A DNA stretch of 64,000 bases from Ceratotherium simum simum (GCF_000283155.1 NW_004454177.1:4618222-4682221), one strand, 5' to 3'. Counted from the stretch's first letter, positions 46,300 to 58,680 are shown. Program-made: numbers and translations. The notes: generated by a model not told the origin, from the letters alone.

Positions 46300-48143
46300 T
46301 GGAATCAAGCTCCATCTCTCCTAACTTGATAATCTTTCTTTCTCCTCCAGGACTGTTTCAGATAAAAGCTGGTTCAAACCCACAGGTGCCAAAGCAAAGG
46401 TTGTCATCTAATGGAGGCTGGAGAAGGAAGACTGGAGAGGGATTGGTGGAAAGACCCACCACCAACTGACTTGAGGGAGGAAGTTCCAATTGCTTGCTAG
46501 TGACTGAGAAGAAAATAAGCCAGATCTTGGGAAAATTTAATGCCTGGAGGTTCTATCCTTGCAGAATTTTATAACGGAAAATGTAGTGGGGTGAACTAAA
46601 GCCCTCGGGCACCTGCCCCCAAGGGGCCTGCTGAAGCAACAGTTGGTTGCTGCTGCTGTGCTAACCGCATGGCTTTTGTTTGGCTGGGTGAGAGATGCTA
46701 GCTGGGACAATAGAAGGGGTTTTTAGAGGTTGTCTGGGCTTGAGGATTAAGAGATAGAGTAAAACCATGAAAGAATGACTAATTCAGGAGGTTTGTTTTG
46801 TGGTATTGTGTGTACTATAACCCTCCCCTTTGTCTCCCCATCAAACATTCAGTAAAATCTATATTACTGCCAAGGTTTTAGAGTGGGTTTTTTCCTTTTC
46901 GATTTAATTTTGCTTTTTAATTGTGCAAATTATTTCCAGGGTCCCAAAGTCAAACTTATATAAAAAGGTATATCCACAGAAGATTTCATCCTGCCCCCTC
47001 CACCCTGTTCCCTCCCAGTACCACCCAAGGGCCCACAAATCACAAACATACCAAAAAATGTTTTCCCCGCTCAATCAGGCTCCAAGGCTTGGCAGTGGTA
47101 CAGCAGAACTCATAACCCTGAACATCAGCTCTGGTAATAACACCATTCAGGCCCAGAGAAGTACTTCTCCACATCTCATAAGCCATGTCCTGGAAACATG
47201 AGGTGACAGTGTCCAAATGCCACAAAGATCTGTGGTTTGTGCAGGGGAGGATTTGAGTGGTTGAAGCACTTAGGTAAGAAAAGAAATACAGTAATTAACT
47301 AGTCAAATCCTCCTCTTGCCTTTCTTCCTGTTCCAATGTGTGGTTCCAGAAGTACTCAGAAATTAATGTAGTATTTGCAATAGTGACTGAGGAACATTTA
47401 TAATATTAATTCATATTTTTAAAAATTTGTATAAATGTAAGTCTAGATGAAACATGAGTGCGTATTTAATTGGCTTTAGCCCTGTTTTGACTTAAGGACT
47501 GAAAAAAGCAACTTAAAATTTTAGGCATTGATTTAAAAGATTGTTGAGGGCAAGTCCATAATAATGGGACTGACATGGTTAGTAAGGATAAAGGTGAACA
47601 AGGTCATTTTTTTGACCAAAAATCCAGAAGCATTTTTTTGTGTGCCCCAGAGGGCACATAGTTGAACTTGTCACTAGACCTGACCTCAGTTGTGCTGATT
47701 CTGATGGCATTCTTTGGAACAATATAAAGATTATATACAATGTTTTCTGGATCTGCCCAAAGATGAAACATCTTGGAAAAACACATATCACGTTTGAACT
47801 TACAACCACTCTTGGACACATGAAGGGAATGCTGGGTAAATGCTGTTAAAACAAGTAGATTTAATTTAGACATAATACTAAAAGAACTTGAAGAGTTAAG
47901 CAAAACAATGGAAGATTCTCAAGTAAAGAGCAAATTATGGTCTCAAGTGGAAAATGAAATTACTCTTGAATATGTACCACATATATTTGAGATGGACTGT
48001 TGCTTAATATTAATAATACTGACAAAAATTTAACAAAAAAAATCTAAATCTAAGTTTGACTATTTTAGCTTGTTTTGCTTGTTTGTTTACAATTGATGAG
48101 GCAATATTGATACATTATTATTATTAACTGAAATCCATAGTTT
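46300..48143. other. Intergenic, old repeat-like AT-rich sequence
   Basis: 46890-47050 ('tatataaaaaggtatatcc' with a C-rich stretch) resembles an old L1-type 3' fragment. 47570-48040 may be a decayed DNA transposon, but I cannot name it. Confidence 0.3.
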
Positions 48144-48157
48144 ACATTAGGGTTCAC

Positions 48158-48349
48158 TTTTTTTTTTTTTGGTGAGGAAGCCTGAGCTAACATCTGTGCC
48201 AATCTTCCTCTATTTTGTATGTGGGATGCCCACCACAGCATGGTTTGGTGAGCAGTGTATAGGTGCTCGCCCAGGATCCAAACCCGCAAACCCTGGGCTA
48301 CTAGAGCGGAGCATGTGAACTAAACCATTATGCCACCAGGCCAGCCCAA
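48158..48349 (-). mobile_element. ERE SINE with 14-bp target-site duplication
   Basis: Reverse ERE body. ACATTAGGGTTCAC is present at 48144-48157 and 48350-48363. Confidence 0.92.
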
Positions 48350-48363
48350 ACATTAGGGTTCAC

Positions 48364-49610
48364 TTTTTGTGTTGTACATCTTATGGGCTTTGACAAATGT
48401 ATAATGCCATGTATCTACCATTACAGTACCATACAGAATAGCTTCATTGCCCTAAAAATCCCCTGTGCTCCATCTATTCATCCCTTTCCTCCCTTCTCCC
48501 CACCCCCAACTCCTGGCCATTACTTATCTTTTTACTGTCTCCATAGTTTTGCTTTTTCCAGAATGTCATATCGTTGGAATCATACGGTACGTAGTCTTTT
48601 CAAATTAGCTTCTTTCACTTAGCAATATGCATTCAGGTTTCCTCCATGTCTTTTTGTGACTTAGCTCGCTTCTTTTTATCCCTGAATAATATTCCATTGT
48701 ATGGATGTACCTAACAGTTTGTTTATCCATTCACCTATTGAAGGACATGTTGGTTGCTTCCAAGTTTTGGCAATTATGAATAAAGCTGCTATAAGCATCC
48801 ATGTGCAGGTTTTTGTGTGGACATAAGTTTTCAACTCAGTTGGGTAAATACCAAGGAGCACAATTACTGGATCGTATGGTAAGGGTATGTTTAGTTCTGT
48901 AAGAGACCATCAAATTATCTTCCAAAGTGGCTGTACCATTTTGCATTCTCACCAGCAATGAATGAGTTCCTGTTGCTACACATCCTCTCCAGCATTTGGC
49001 ATTGTCAGTGTTTTGGATTTTAGCCATTCTAATAGGTATGTAGCAGCATCTCATTGTTTTAATTTGCAATTCCCCAGTGACAAATGATGTTGACATCTTT
49101 TCACATGGGTATTTGCCATCTGTATATCTTCTTTGGTGAGGTGTCTGTTAAGGTCTTTGGCCCATTTTTTAATTGGGTTGTTTTCTTATTGTTGAGTTTT
49201 AAGAGTTCTTTGTATATTTTGGATACCAGTTCTTTATCATACATGTGTTTTGCAAATATTTTCTCCCAGCCTTGGCTTATCTTTTCAATCTCTTAAGAGT
49301 GTCTTTCACAGAACAGAAGTTTTTACTTTTAATGAAGTCCAACTTACCAACTTTTCCTTTCATGGATCATGCCAAAAAGTCATCGCCAAACCTAAGATCA
49401 CTTAAATTTTCTCCTATGTTATCTAGAAGTTTTATAGTTCTGTATTTTACATTTAGGTCTATGAGACTGACTTAATTTTTGTGAAACATGTAAGGTCCAT
49501 GTCTAGATTAATTCTTTGCATGTTACTGTCCAATAGTTGTTTTACTTTCAAAAGGATTAAATAATTTCTTTTAAATTTTAAAATATTTTCTAAATCTAAA
49601 GAAGCTGCAC
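48364..49610 (-). mobile_element. L1 LINE 3' fragment, antisense
   Basis: Reverse of an L1 ORF2 end and 3' region: 'atattccattgtatggatg', 'aataaagctgctataagcat', 'caccagcaatgaatgagtt', 'ctttgtatattttggatacc'. No intact frame. Confidence 0.85.
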
Positions 49611-49639
49611 TCTAATATAAGGCAACAAAGCTTGACAGT

Positions 49640-51165
49640 ACACTCTGTTGTTGGGGAAACAAGCACTCTCATACACTGCTGGTAGGAAAGCAAAAGGTTG
49701 TACTCCAGTGGAGAGGAGTATGGCAATATCTACGATATCTACATTTGCATTATTACAAAACTGCAGTAATCAAGACAGTGTGGTACTGGCATAAAGACAG
49801 ACATTCATACAGACCAATGAGTAGAACAGAGAGCCCAGAAATAAACTCTCAAATATGTGGTCAAATGATCTTTGACAAGGGTGCCAAGATCACTCAATGG
49901 GGAAAGGACAGTCTCTTCAACACGTGGTGCTGGGAAAACTGGATATCCACATGCACAAGCATGAATTTAGACCCTTATCTTATACCATATACAAAAATTA
50001 ACTCAAAATGGAATAAAGATCTAAACATAAGACCTAAAACTATAAAATCTCTAGAAAAAAACATAGAGGGAAAGTTTGATGACATTGGATTTGGCAGTGA
50101 TTTCTTGGATATGACACCAAAAGCATACGCAACAAAACAAAAAATAGACAAATGGGTTGGAGGCTTTTGTGCATCAAGCAACACAATCAACAGAGTAGGG
50201 GGACAACCTACAGAGGGGGGGAGGTATTTGCAGATCATGTATCTAATGAGGGTGGTGTCTGGAATGTGTAGAGAGCTCTTACCACTCAACAACAGGAAAT
50301 CAAATAGCCCTAGTGAGGGATGGGCTGGGTACTTGAATGGACATTTCTCCAAGGACGATGTGCGTTTGGCCAGCAGGCATATGGGGGGATACTTGGCATC
50401 TCTAGTCATCAGAGAGGTCCTGATAGGGCTGAGGTAGGAGGTCACCTGAGCCCAACGAGATGGCTACTATCGAGGAAACAGAAAACAGCAGGTGTTGGCG
50501 AGGATGTGGACAAGTTGCAGCCCTTGTGCACTGTTGGTGAGACTGTAGAGTGGTGCAGCCACTACAGAAAACAGTATGGAAGTTCCTCAAAAAATTAAAA
50601 ATAGAACTACCATATGATTCAGTAATCCCACTCCTGGGTATCCAAAAGAATGGAAAGCAGGGTCTTGAAGAGATATTTGCACACTCATATTCATAGCAGC
50701 ACTATTCACAACAGCCAAGAGGTGGAAGCAACCCAAATGTCCCTTGACAGATAAATGGATAAACAAAATATGGTATATACATACAACGGAATATTATTCA
50801 ACCATAAAAAGGAATGAAATTCTGATACATGCTACAACATGGATGAAACGTGAAGACATTATGAAAGAAGCCAGTCACAAAAAGATGATTACTGTATGAT
50901 TCTACTTATATAAGGTATCTAAGTAGTCAAATTCATAGAAACAGAGAGTAGAATGGTGGTTACCAGGGGCTGGAGAGGGAAGGGGAAAGAAGGAGTTTTT
51001 GTTTAATGGGTATAGAGCTTCAGTTTTGCAAGATAAAAAAGTTCTGAAGATCTGTTTCATAACAATGTGAATATACTTACCATTCCTGAACTTTATGTTT
51101 AAAAATGGTTAAGATGGTAAATTTTATGTTATGTGTTTCACCATAATTAAAAAAACAAAACAAAA
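49640..51165 (+). mobile_element. L1 LINE fragment, sense (decayed ORF2 end and 3' UTR)
   Basis: 'gtggtactggcataaagaca', 'ggtcaaatgatctttgacaa', 'gtggtgctgggaaaactgga' and the 3' UTR ending 'ttcaccataattaaaaaaac'. A 230-residue open stretch at 49745-50437 is ORF2 reverse-transcriptase C-terminal remains, with frame breaks beyond. Confidence 0.88.
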
Positions 51166-51169
51166 AAAC

Positions 51170-51690
51170 CTACATATGCATTTACCCTTTGACCCAGCAA
51201 TCCATTTCTAGGAATTTACTGTTAAGAAACTTTCAACAAAATGAAAATTTATTGTAACATTATTTGTAATTGCAATATAGTGGAAATTATCTTAAAGTCC
51301 AAACAGGAGATTTGTTGACAAAACTATGGTAGGTAAATCCAATGGAGTACAATGCAGCTGTTAAAAAAAAGATGAATAAGGAAGAGCTCTATAATATAGG
51401 ATGATTTCCAGTTTACACTAAGTGAAAAAAAGCAAAGTGCAAAATATTATATATAATATGGTACCTTTTGTTTAAGATGGAAGGGGAAATAAGAAAACAT
51501 ATGTATCTGTTTATTTTTGATAAAATAAAACATAGCAAGGTTAAACCAGAAAAATAATACAATGAATTATCTACAGGGGGTGGGAGTGGAGGAATGGGGT
51601 GGGAGGGCTAGAGGAGGGACTGCCACCTCCCTGGGTATACTTTTTGTGTCATTTGACCTTTGGAAGCATGCTGATGCTCTATACATTTAA
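51170..51690 (+). mobile_element. Second L1 3' fragment, sense
   Basis: 'cctttgacccagcaatccat', 'gcagctgttaaaaaaaagat', then 3' UTR-like sequence. A separate, more diverged copy. Confidence 0.65.
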
Positions 51691-53850
51691 AAAATTAAAA
51701 ATCAACAAGTACAGTAAAGCTGCAGGGTGCACAATCAACATGCAAATATCAGTTGCATTTCTATACACTAATAACGAACTATCAGAAAGAGAAGTCAGGA
51801 ATACAATCACATTTACAATCACAACAGAAAGAATAAAATACCTAGGAATAAATTTAACCAAGGAGGTGAAAGACTTATACACTGCAAACTATAAGACATT
51901 ATTGAAAGAAATAGAAGACATAAAGAAATGGAAAGATATTCCGTACTCTTGGATTTGAAGAATAAACATAGTTAAAATGTCCATGTTACCTAAATCAATC
52001 TACAGATTCAATGTAATCCCAATCAGAATCCCAATGACATTCTTCATAGAAATAGACAAAGAATCCTAAAATTTATATGGAACAACAAAAGAACCCAAAT
52101 AGCTAAAACAATCCTCAGAAAAAAAAAAACAAAGCTAGAGGCATCACAATCCCTGAATTGAAATTATACTACAAAGCTATAGTAATAAAAACAGCATGGT
52201 ACTGGCACAAAAACAGACACACAGATCAATGGAACAGAATTGAGACCGCAGAAATAAAACCACACATCTGTGACAGCTAATCTTTGACAAAAGAACCAAG
52301 AACATACAATGGAGAAGGGAAAGTCTCTTCAATAAGTGGTGCTGGGAAAACTGGACAGCCACATACAAAAGAATGAAAGTGGACCATTATCTTACACCAT
52401 ACACAAAAATTAACTCAAAATGGATTAAAGAGGGTCTGGCCCCGCGGCGTAGCGGTTAAGTGCACGCGCTCCACTGCTGGCGACCCTGGTTCGGATCCTG
52501 GGCAGGCACCGACGTACCACTTGTCAGGCCATGCTGTGGCGGCGTCCCACATAAAGTGGAGGAAGATAGGCATGGATGTCAGCTCAGGGCCAGTCTCCCT
52601 CAGCAAAAAGAGGAGGATTGGCATGGATGTTAGCTCAGGGCTGATCTTCCTCACACACACACACACACAAAATGGTTTAAGGACTTGAACGTAAGACCTG
52701 AAACCATAAAACTCTTACAAGAAAATATAGGCAGTACACTCTTTGACATCAGTCTCAGCAGTATCTGTTCGTATACCATGTCTACTCAGGTAAGGGAAAT
52801 AAAAGAAAAAATAAACAAATGGGAGTACATCAGATTAAAAAGCTTCTGCACAGCAAAGGAAACCATCAATGAAACGAAAAGACAACCCACCAACTGGGAG
52901 AAAATATTTGCAAATCACATACCCAACAAGGGGTTAATTTCCAAAATATATAAAAAACTCATACAACTCAACAACAAAAAAATGAACAACCTGATCAAAA
53001 GATGGGCAGAGCATATGAACAGACATTTTTCCAAAGAAGATAGACAGATGGCCAACAGGCACATGAAAAGATGTTCAACATCACTAATTATTAGGGAAAT
53101 GCAAATCAAAACTACAATGAGATATCACCTCACACCTGTCAGAATGTCTACAATTAACAAGACAAGAAATAACAAGGGTTGGAGAGGATGTGGAGAGAAG
53201 GGAACCCTCATACACTGCTGGTGGGAATGCAAACTGGTGCAGCCACTATGGAAAACAGTGTGGAGATTTCTCAAAAAATTAAAAATAGAAATACCATATG
53301 ATCCAGCTATCCCACTACTGGGTATTTATCTAAAGAACAGGAAATCAACAATTCAAAGAGATTCATGCACCCCTATGTTCATCGCAGCATTATTCACAAT
53401 AGCCAAGATGTGGAAGCAACTGAAGTGCCCATATATGGATGAATGGATGAAGAAGATACACACACACACAATGGACTACTACTCAGCCATAAAAAATGAC
53501 AAAATCGTGCCATTTGTGACAACATGGATGGATCTTGAGGGTATATCGTTAGCAAAATAAGTCAGATAGAGAAAGACAAATACCATATAATTTCACTCAT
53601 ATGTGGAAAATAAACAAACACATAGATAAGAAGAAGACATTGGTGGATACCAGAGGAGGAGGGAGTAGGGGGAGGGTGAAAGGGATAAAGGGGCACATAT
53701 GTATGGTGACAAATAAAAACTAGACTGTTGGTGGTGAACATGATGCAGCCTATACAGAAACTGAAATATAATAATGTACAACTGAAGTTACACAATGTTA
53801 TAGGCCAATATGAACTCTATTTAAAAAAATTAAATCAACAAAAATGAGAA
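51691..53850 (+). mobile_element. Third L1 fragment, sense, split by an ERE
   Basis: ORF2 from 'cagttgcatttctatacact' through the C-terminus, 3' UTR with an AGGAGGGAGTAGGGGGAGGG purine run, and an A-rich end at about 53820. The ORF2 tail stays open for 291 codons at 52685-53560, which suggests this copy is younger than its neighbours. It is 5'-truncated and cannot move by itself. Confidence 0.88.
52434..52672 (+). mobile_element. ERE SINE inside the third L1
   Basis: Head 'gtctggccccgcggcgtagc', duplicated 'ggatgt(c/t)agctcaggg' unit and a (CA)9-type tail. Flanked by AAAATGG(A/T)TTAA duplicates (52418 and 52670). Confidence 0.9.
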
Positions 53851-53975
53851 AAAATAACCAAAACTGAATGCAAACAGAAACAAATGAATCCACCTGTATT
53901 TCATATGAATAATATAACCACACAGAAAGGAAGTAGGAATTAACTATACACGTTCAGCCTGGGGGAAGAAAAGAC
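53851..53975. other. Short A-rich intergenic stretch
   Basis: A-rich sequence after the L1 end. No feature. Confidence 0.4.
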
Positions 53976-54242
53976 TTCTTCTTTTTGTTTTTTTGGAGGA
54001 AGATTGGGTCTGAGCTAACATCTGTTGCCAATCTTCCTCTTTTTTTCCTTTTTTCTTCCCAAAGCCCCAGTAGATAGTTTCATGTCATAGTTGTACATCC
54101 TTCTAGTTGCTCTATGTGGGCCGCCGCCTCAGCATGGCTTGATGAGCAGTGCACAGGTCCTTGCCCAGGATCTGAACTGGTGAACCCCAGGCCACCGAAG
54201 CAGAGTGTGCGAACTTAACCGCTACACCACTGGGCCAGCCCC
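53976..54242 (-). mobile_element. ERE SINE
   Basis: Reverse ERE with both the 'gagctaacatctgttgccaa' and 'aagccccagtagatagtttc' segments and the 'gctacaccactgggccagcc' end. Confidence 0.9.
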
Positions 54243-54268
54243 AAGAAGAGACCTCTTGAACTACTTTT

Positions 54269-54453
54269 TTTTCTGAGGAAGATTAGCCCTGAGCTAATAT
54301 CTGTGCCAATCTTCCTCTACTTTACATGTGGGTTACCACCACAGCAAGGCTGACATGTGGCATAGGTCTGTGTCTGGGATCTGGGCCCATGACCCCGGGC
54401 CTCTGAAGCAGAGCGCATGAAACTTTTAACCACTACACCACAGGACTGGCACC
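54269..54453 (-). mobile_element. ERE SINE with 14-bp target-site duplication
   Basis: Reverse ERE, ends 'accacaggactggca'. CTTGAACTACTTTT is found at 54255-54268 and 54454-54467. Confidence 0.9.
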
Positions 54454-54634
54454 CTTGAACTACTTTTATTAGCTTTGTTTTTTGTAGTGGTGTGGGTGTA
54501 GCAACTCTGAAATACTGTTGGGAGCCAGAGTTCTTTCTTTGGACGAAGGGAGACTAAATACAGACTGCAGAAAGGCAAGGTAGAACTCCATGGAGTTGGA
54601 TCAGAATTGGAAATTACCAGTAGGAAGTCATGCT

Positions 54635-54695
54635 TTCTAATACATATATATATAAAATATATTAGATATATATCTATATATAATTAGATAAATAT
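54635..54695. repeat. AT-rich (TA)n low-complexity tract
   Basis: Imperfect TATATA and ATATCTA runs. Confidence 0.8.
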
Positions 54696-54699
54696 TAGG

Positions 54700-55360
54700 T
54701 CAATTAATTTGGCATTACTGGCAACAGAACATGCATTATGAGAAAATTTTTATTACAACAACATAATTAGGGATTTTGCCAAAATGAAGGCAAGAAAAAT
54801 TAATTTAAAGGAATAAATATGTAATGCTTTATGAATTGTATATACCTTTATTATGCATCCAAACACTGCTGTCCTATCATGAGAACACCCAGGCATGTGC
54901 AATAATAATTAAATTAATTTACCTTGGATATTTTGTTGAGTGTAAGTCATACAAAAACCATAGCTTTACATATTTTTTTCTTTTGTCATTAGAAAGTATA
55001 TTTGGTCTAGGTAAGAGGACAGAGTGCATTTAACAGTTAGTTAGCTTTCAAATAATTCAAATATTCCAACATATGATATGTGAGCTTTCACTGTACTCTG
55101 ACCTGGCCACACAAATACTGGAGGTGGGCCTGTTACTTTCATCTCTTTTTAGGTAACTATTTTTATTTGGCTTTGGTCTTTTCATTGTTTCTATTTGAAA
55201 GCATAAATATAGATGGATAATATATAAAATGTTCATCAAAGGTAGAGTTCTCTATACAGCGTTCCATATCTAGCTTTTTAGGTTAACATTATATTCTGGC
55301 GATCACTCTATATCAGTGTATAGAGATCATTCTTATTCTTTTAACAGCTGCATAGTACTC
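54700..55360. other. AT-rich sequence with L1-like antisense remnant
   Basis: 'tcttattcttttaacagctg' with 'catagtactccaccatgg' at 55330-55365 resembles an antisense L1 3' region. The rest is unassigned. Confidence 0.4.
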
Positions 55361-55780
55361 CACCATGGGGAGTTTATTCAAGGATTATTTAGAGAAGACT
55401 CAAAGTGTTGTGTCTTGCCTCAAGTTGGATGTGGGAAGGAGCAGGGGCTGCCATGAGGATCTCAGTCACATGGGGGTGACATAAGGGAAGAGCCCCCCCC
55501 CCATGCTTATCTTTCACTCTAGTGTGGGGCTTTTATAATCAGATGAATTGGCTTGTTGAAAGTTAAAATAAGGCCACACCCTGTGTATAGAGGCAGCCTT
55601 CCCAGAAGGGACTGGATGTTTCCAACCTCAGTCACCCAAGGGAGAGGACGGACCCGAGAAGGGAAAGAGGAGCTTAGAAGTGGGGCCTTTGGTTCTGCCC
55701 CTCTGGGTCCTGAACTCTGACGGAACTAAACTGGTTTGCAGGTGCTCCCCTGCTTAAAACCATGCATACACACCCTGTTG
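55361..55780. other. Unassigned moderately repetitive-looking stretch
   Basis: Contains a C9 run (55493-55502) and no clear family match. Confidence 0.3.
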
Positions 55781-55789
55781 CTCTAGATA

Positions 55790-56130
55790 ATTTACCGTGG
55801 TTCATACAACCTCTGGAACCTGGCCTCATTCCTCACTAAACTCATTCCTCCCTCGCAGGATACTAACCAACTGCCAGTAGTCTCCTGCACAAAACATGCT
55901 GCCTCACCGCTTAAAATGAAGCTAGGTGTCAACTCTCCCAGGAGGCCTTCTTTGACCACCTTGGGCTAGGTTAAGTAACTGTTTTATGTGCCTATCTGCA
56001 CCCTAGTACTGGGCATGTTGTATTATAATTGTTTACCTGTCTGTCCCCCTCACTAGAGTACAAGTTTCTCAAGCACCTGGACCTTGTCTTAGTTATCATC
56101 CTATCTCCAGCCCCCAGCTTAGCACCTGAC
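55790..56130 (+). repeat. L2 LINE 3' remnant
   Basis: 'caggaggccttctttgacca', 'tgtctgtccccctcactaga' and 'agcacctgacac' follow the L2 3' region. Confidence 0.7.
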
Positions 56131-56429
56131 ACGCGATATCCTAGCTCAGAGTTACAAGACAGAGAGGGAACCACCACAATGCCCTTTTCCTTCACATCAA
56201 ACCCTCTCTGTCCACATGTCACCTCTATTTTTACTGTAGTGCTGTCATCACTCAGGATGAATTGAAATGAGACCCAAAGGTCTGGCTTCTCCAACTCATC
56301 AATGCTGCTTTTTAGTCCCCCCAGCCTCCCACCTACTACATAAGGTGAGGGAACCATTCAAACTAGGGACACCACGGGGGCGCTCTCAGGCAAAGAAGTA
56401 ATAGAGAAACCATTGCAAACCTAAATTCC

Positions 56430-57060
56430 ATCACATCATTTTGCCATTGCTCAAGAACCCGCAGTGGCTCCCCATTGCCTACTCTATCTTAAGATCCAAC
56501 TTCCTCCCCCATGAACTAACTCCACCTCACCTGCCCAAGCTCTCACATGTATGCACCCTCTCCCCTGTTGAATTTCTAGTTAGCCATGTAATAGTCTTTA
56601 TCGAGTACCAGCTTTTTGCATAAGGGTGGTGCCAACGGGTGGTGGTAGTGGCCAAAGCACTCCTCAGGGCACTCCAAGTAGACATATAATGGAAATGAAA
56701 GCACTGGGCTTGCTCCGCAAATATAATTTCAAGTCATGCCACTTAGCCTCCCCATCAGCCCCACCTTCTAGCCAGATGGCTACTCTGAAACTCTTATACA
56801 GAAATTCTGCAGTTGTCATTGTATGTGCCCCTCTCTTGTCTCATCCCTCTCTCCTCGCTTGTGCCCGCTGCCTGGAATGATCTACCCTCACTCCTCCCTT
56901 ATCTAAACCTGACTTTTCATTGAAGCCTCCACACTTCCAGAAAGACTTTCCTGGCTAGTACAGGCAGAGGTCCACACGGATGCTCCTTTCCCTGAATCCC
57001 TGTTTCACTTCCTGTTTATACCACATAATTCCGTGGTGTTCAATTCACTACTTTCATTTC
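56430..57060 (+). repeat. L2 LINE remnant
   Basis: 'gtggctccccattgcctact', 'cgctgcctggaatgatctac', 'cactcctcccttatctaaac' appear in L2 order, with gaps. Confidence 0.65.
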
Positions 57061-57084
57061 CATTATACGTTTACTTAATGCAGC

Positions 57085-57152
57085 TGTAAATTATTACAGG
57101 TGGGGTACACAGGTTTTGGAGTTAGATCAATCTTGGTTCAAATTTTAGTTCC
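57085..57152 (+). repeat. MIR SINE, left half (interrupted by L1)
   Basis: 'ggagttagatcaatcttgg' and 'ttcaaattttagttcc' match MIR up to an L1 3' end that begins at about 57153. Confidence 0.65.
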
Positions 57153-57296
57153 TTGGGGTGAAGAAAAAGTTTTGGAACTAGACAGCGGTGATGGTTGGAT
57201 AACATTGTGAATGTACTTAATGCCACTGAATTGTACACTTAAAATGGTTAAAAGGGTAAATTTTGTTCTGTGTATTTTACTACAATAAAAAAAAAT
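57153..57296 (+). mobile_element. L1 3' end inserted in a MIR
   Basis: 'attgtgaatgtacttaatgc', 'cactgaattgtacacttaaa', 'tttactacaataaaaaaa': the classic end of old mammalian L1M elements, with its A tail. Confidence 0.8.
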
Positions 57297-57450
57297 GTGG
57301 TTCCATCACTCACAGGCTGTGTGACTTCAGGTCATGTAACTTTTGTGCTTCACTTTCCTTATTTTTTGTTGCAAAGATCAAGATAAACATTGGTGATGAA
57401 AATGACTCTTAAGTGAATGTCTCAGTCGTAAAGCCTGGTACAAATATTAC
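57297..57450 (+). repeat. MIR SINE, right half
   Basis: 'cactcacaggctgtgtgact' continues the MIR after the L1 insertion. Confidence 0.65.
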
Positions 57451-58500
57451 CAGGAGCTTCTTCCCTTCTGCTGAGCACTGCCATGTCCCCTCTGAACAGT
57501 CACTGGTTTGGTCACTTGCCTGAGATTAGCTAATCAAGTGGTGGTCTCAAAGCCACCAATTCCTTCACGGAGTTTACAGCCCGGTGTTTGAGACCAAAGC
57601 TGAACAAGCACTTTCCAATGTGATGGGGATGTGAGCGAAGGTGGCCCAGGAGAGCACAGCCCCAGGCTGACCTGGTCTGGGCTCTTCTCTGACTCCAAAT
57701 CCTGTGTTCTCTCCATTCATCAAGTTCTCTTAAAGCCCAGGGTGTGGGTCAGGGAGGCAGGGAGCAGGCCCCTGCTTGCCTCCCCTCTTCTCTTTCTCCC
57801 ACCTCTCTCCCCTCCACCAAGATCAGCTATGGCAACTTCAGCGGGGATCACAGGCTCCGGCAGAGGTGGAGTGGAACAAGACTCCCCTCCTCCAGGGCTC
57901 CTCCTGGGTTGCTCAAAGCTCTGTGTGGAAGGGAAAAGGGAATGCAAAAGTGGCCTTCAGGGAGGTGAAGGCCAGGAGACCCAGAACATGGCAACCCTAG
58001 GTTTCCCATAGGCTCCTCTCCATAGACTAGCTGGCCTTTCCTCAGGGACAACCCAAAGTCAGACTTAAACAGCTCCCTGGGGACATTCCTTCCCCGGGGT
58101 GGTGGTATTTTGGGGAGCGGATGTGAACTTCCCTGAGGGGAGAAGTGTGAGCTCTCAGCATCCTGCTTCCACCCCCCCCCCCAACATGCTCCATTCTCCA
58201 AATTTAGGGTGGAAGGAGAAAGGGGAAAGGTGTTTAGGCCCTCAGAGTCCAAAGAACTGAGACCTGGAATATGGGGGCAGGAGGCCCCATTATTACAGCT
58301 GACAGGAGTGGGGCCTGCAGAGCTACAGGGAGACCTCGAAGCCCCCACCCCTGTCCCGATGCTGAGATCCTGCCTGGAGGGTCCTACTTTCCTTGATGAG
58401 AGGTCACTGCGCACCCAGGAGGCAGCCCCCTGGGGCTCCCCATGCAGCCTCAGCTTTCTCCCCAACACCCCAACTCTGCCTCCCCCCCTCCCCCTTTCCA
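57451..58500. other. Intergenic upstream of MCAM, nothing recognised
   Basis: GC content rises. Several open frames of 100-200 codons on both strands have no family resemblance or splice support. A C11 run lies near 58174. Confidence 0.4.
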
Positions 58501-58504
58501 GAGT

Positions 58505-58680
58505 GGGGAGCGGGCAGACTGAATCACGGCTGCCGAGAGACCGGATTTGGGGCTTCCGGAGAGCCCCAAGGTCCCCCGCCCAAGCCCCTCCCCGGTCCGC
58601 GGCGCTGCCTGAGCATTTATGGTAATGTTTGGGACGGTTCGGAGCGACGCCGGATGCCCCGCCTCCCCGCGGACTCTGCT
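58505..58680. promoter_or_regulatory. CpG-rich patch of unknown role
   Basis: About 18 CpG in 180 bp, far above the flanks. No known gene starts here in the related human block as I recall it. It could be a distal element or an alternative start for MCAM, 4.1 kb upstream of its ATG. Confidence 0.4.

Noticed and set aside
49745..50437. 230-codon frame as a host gene
   Set aside because: It is L1 ORF2 C-terminal text, within a decayed L1.
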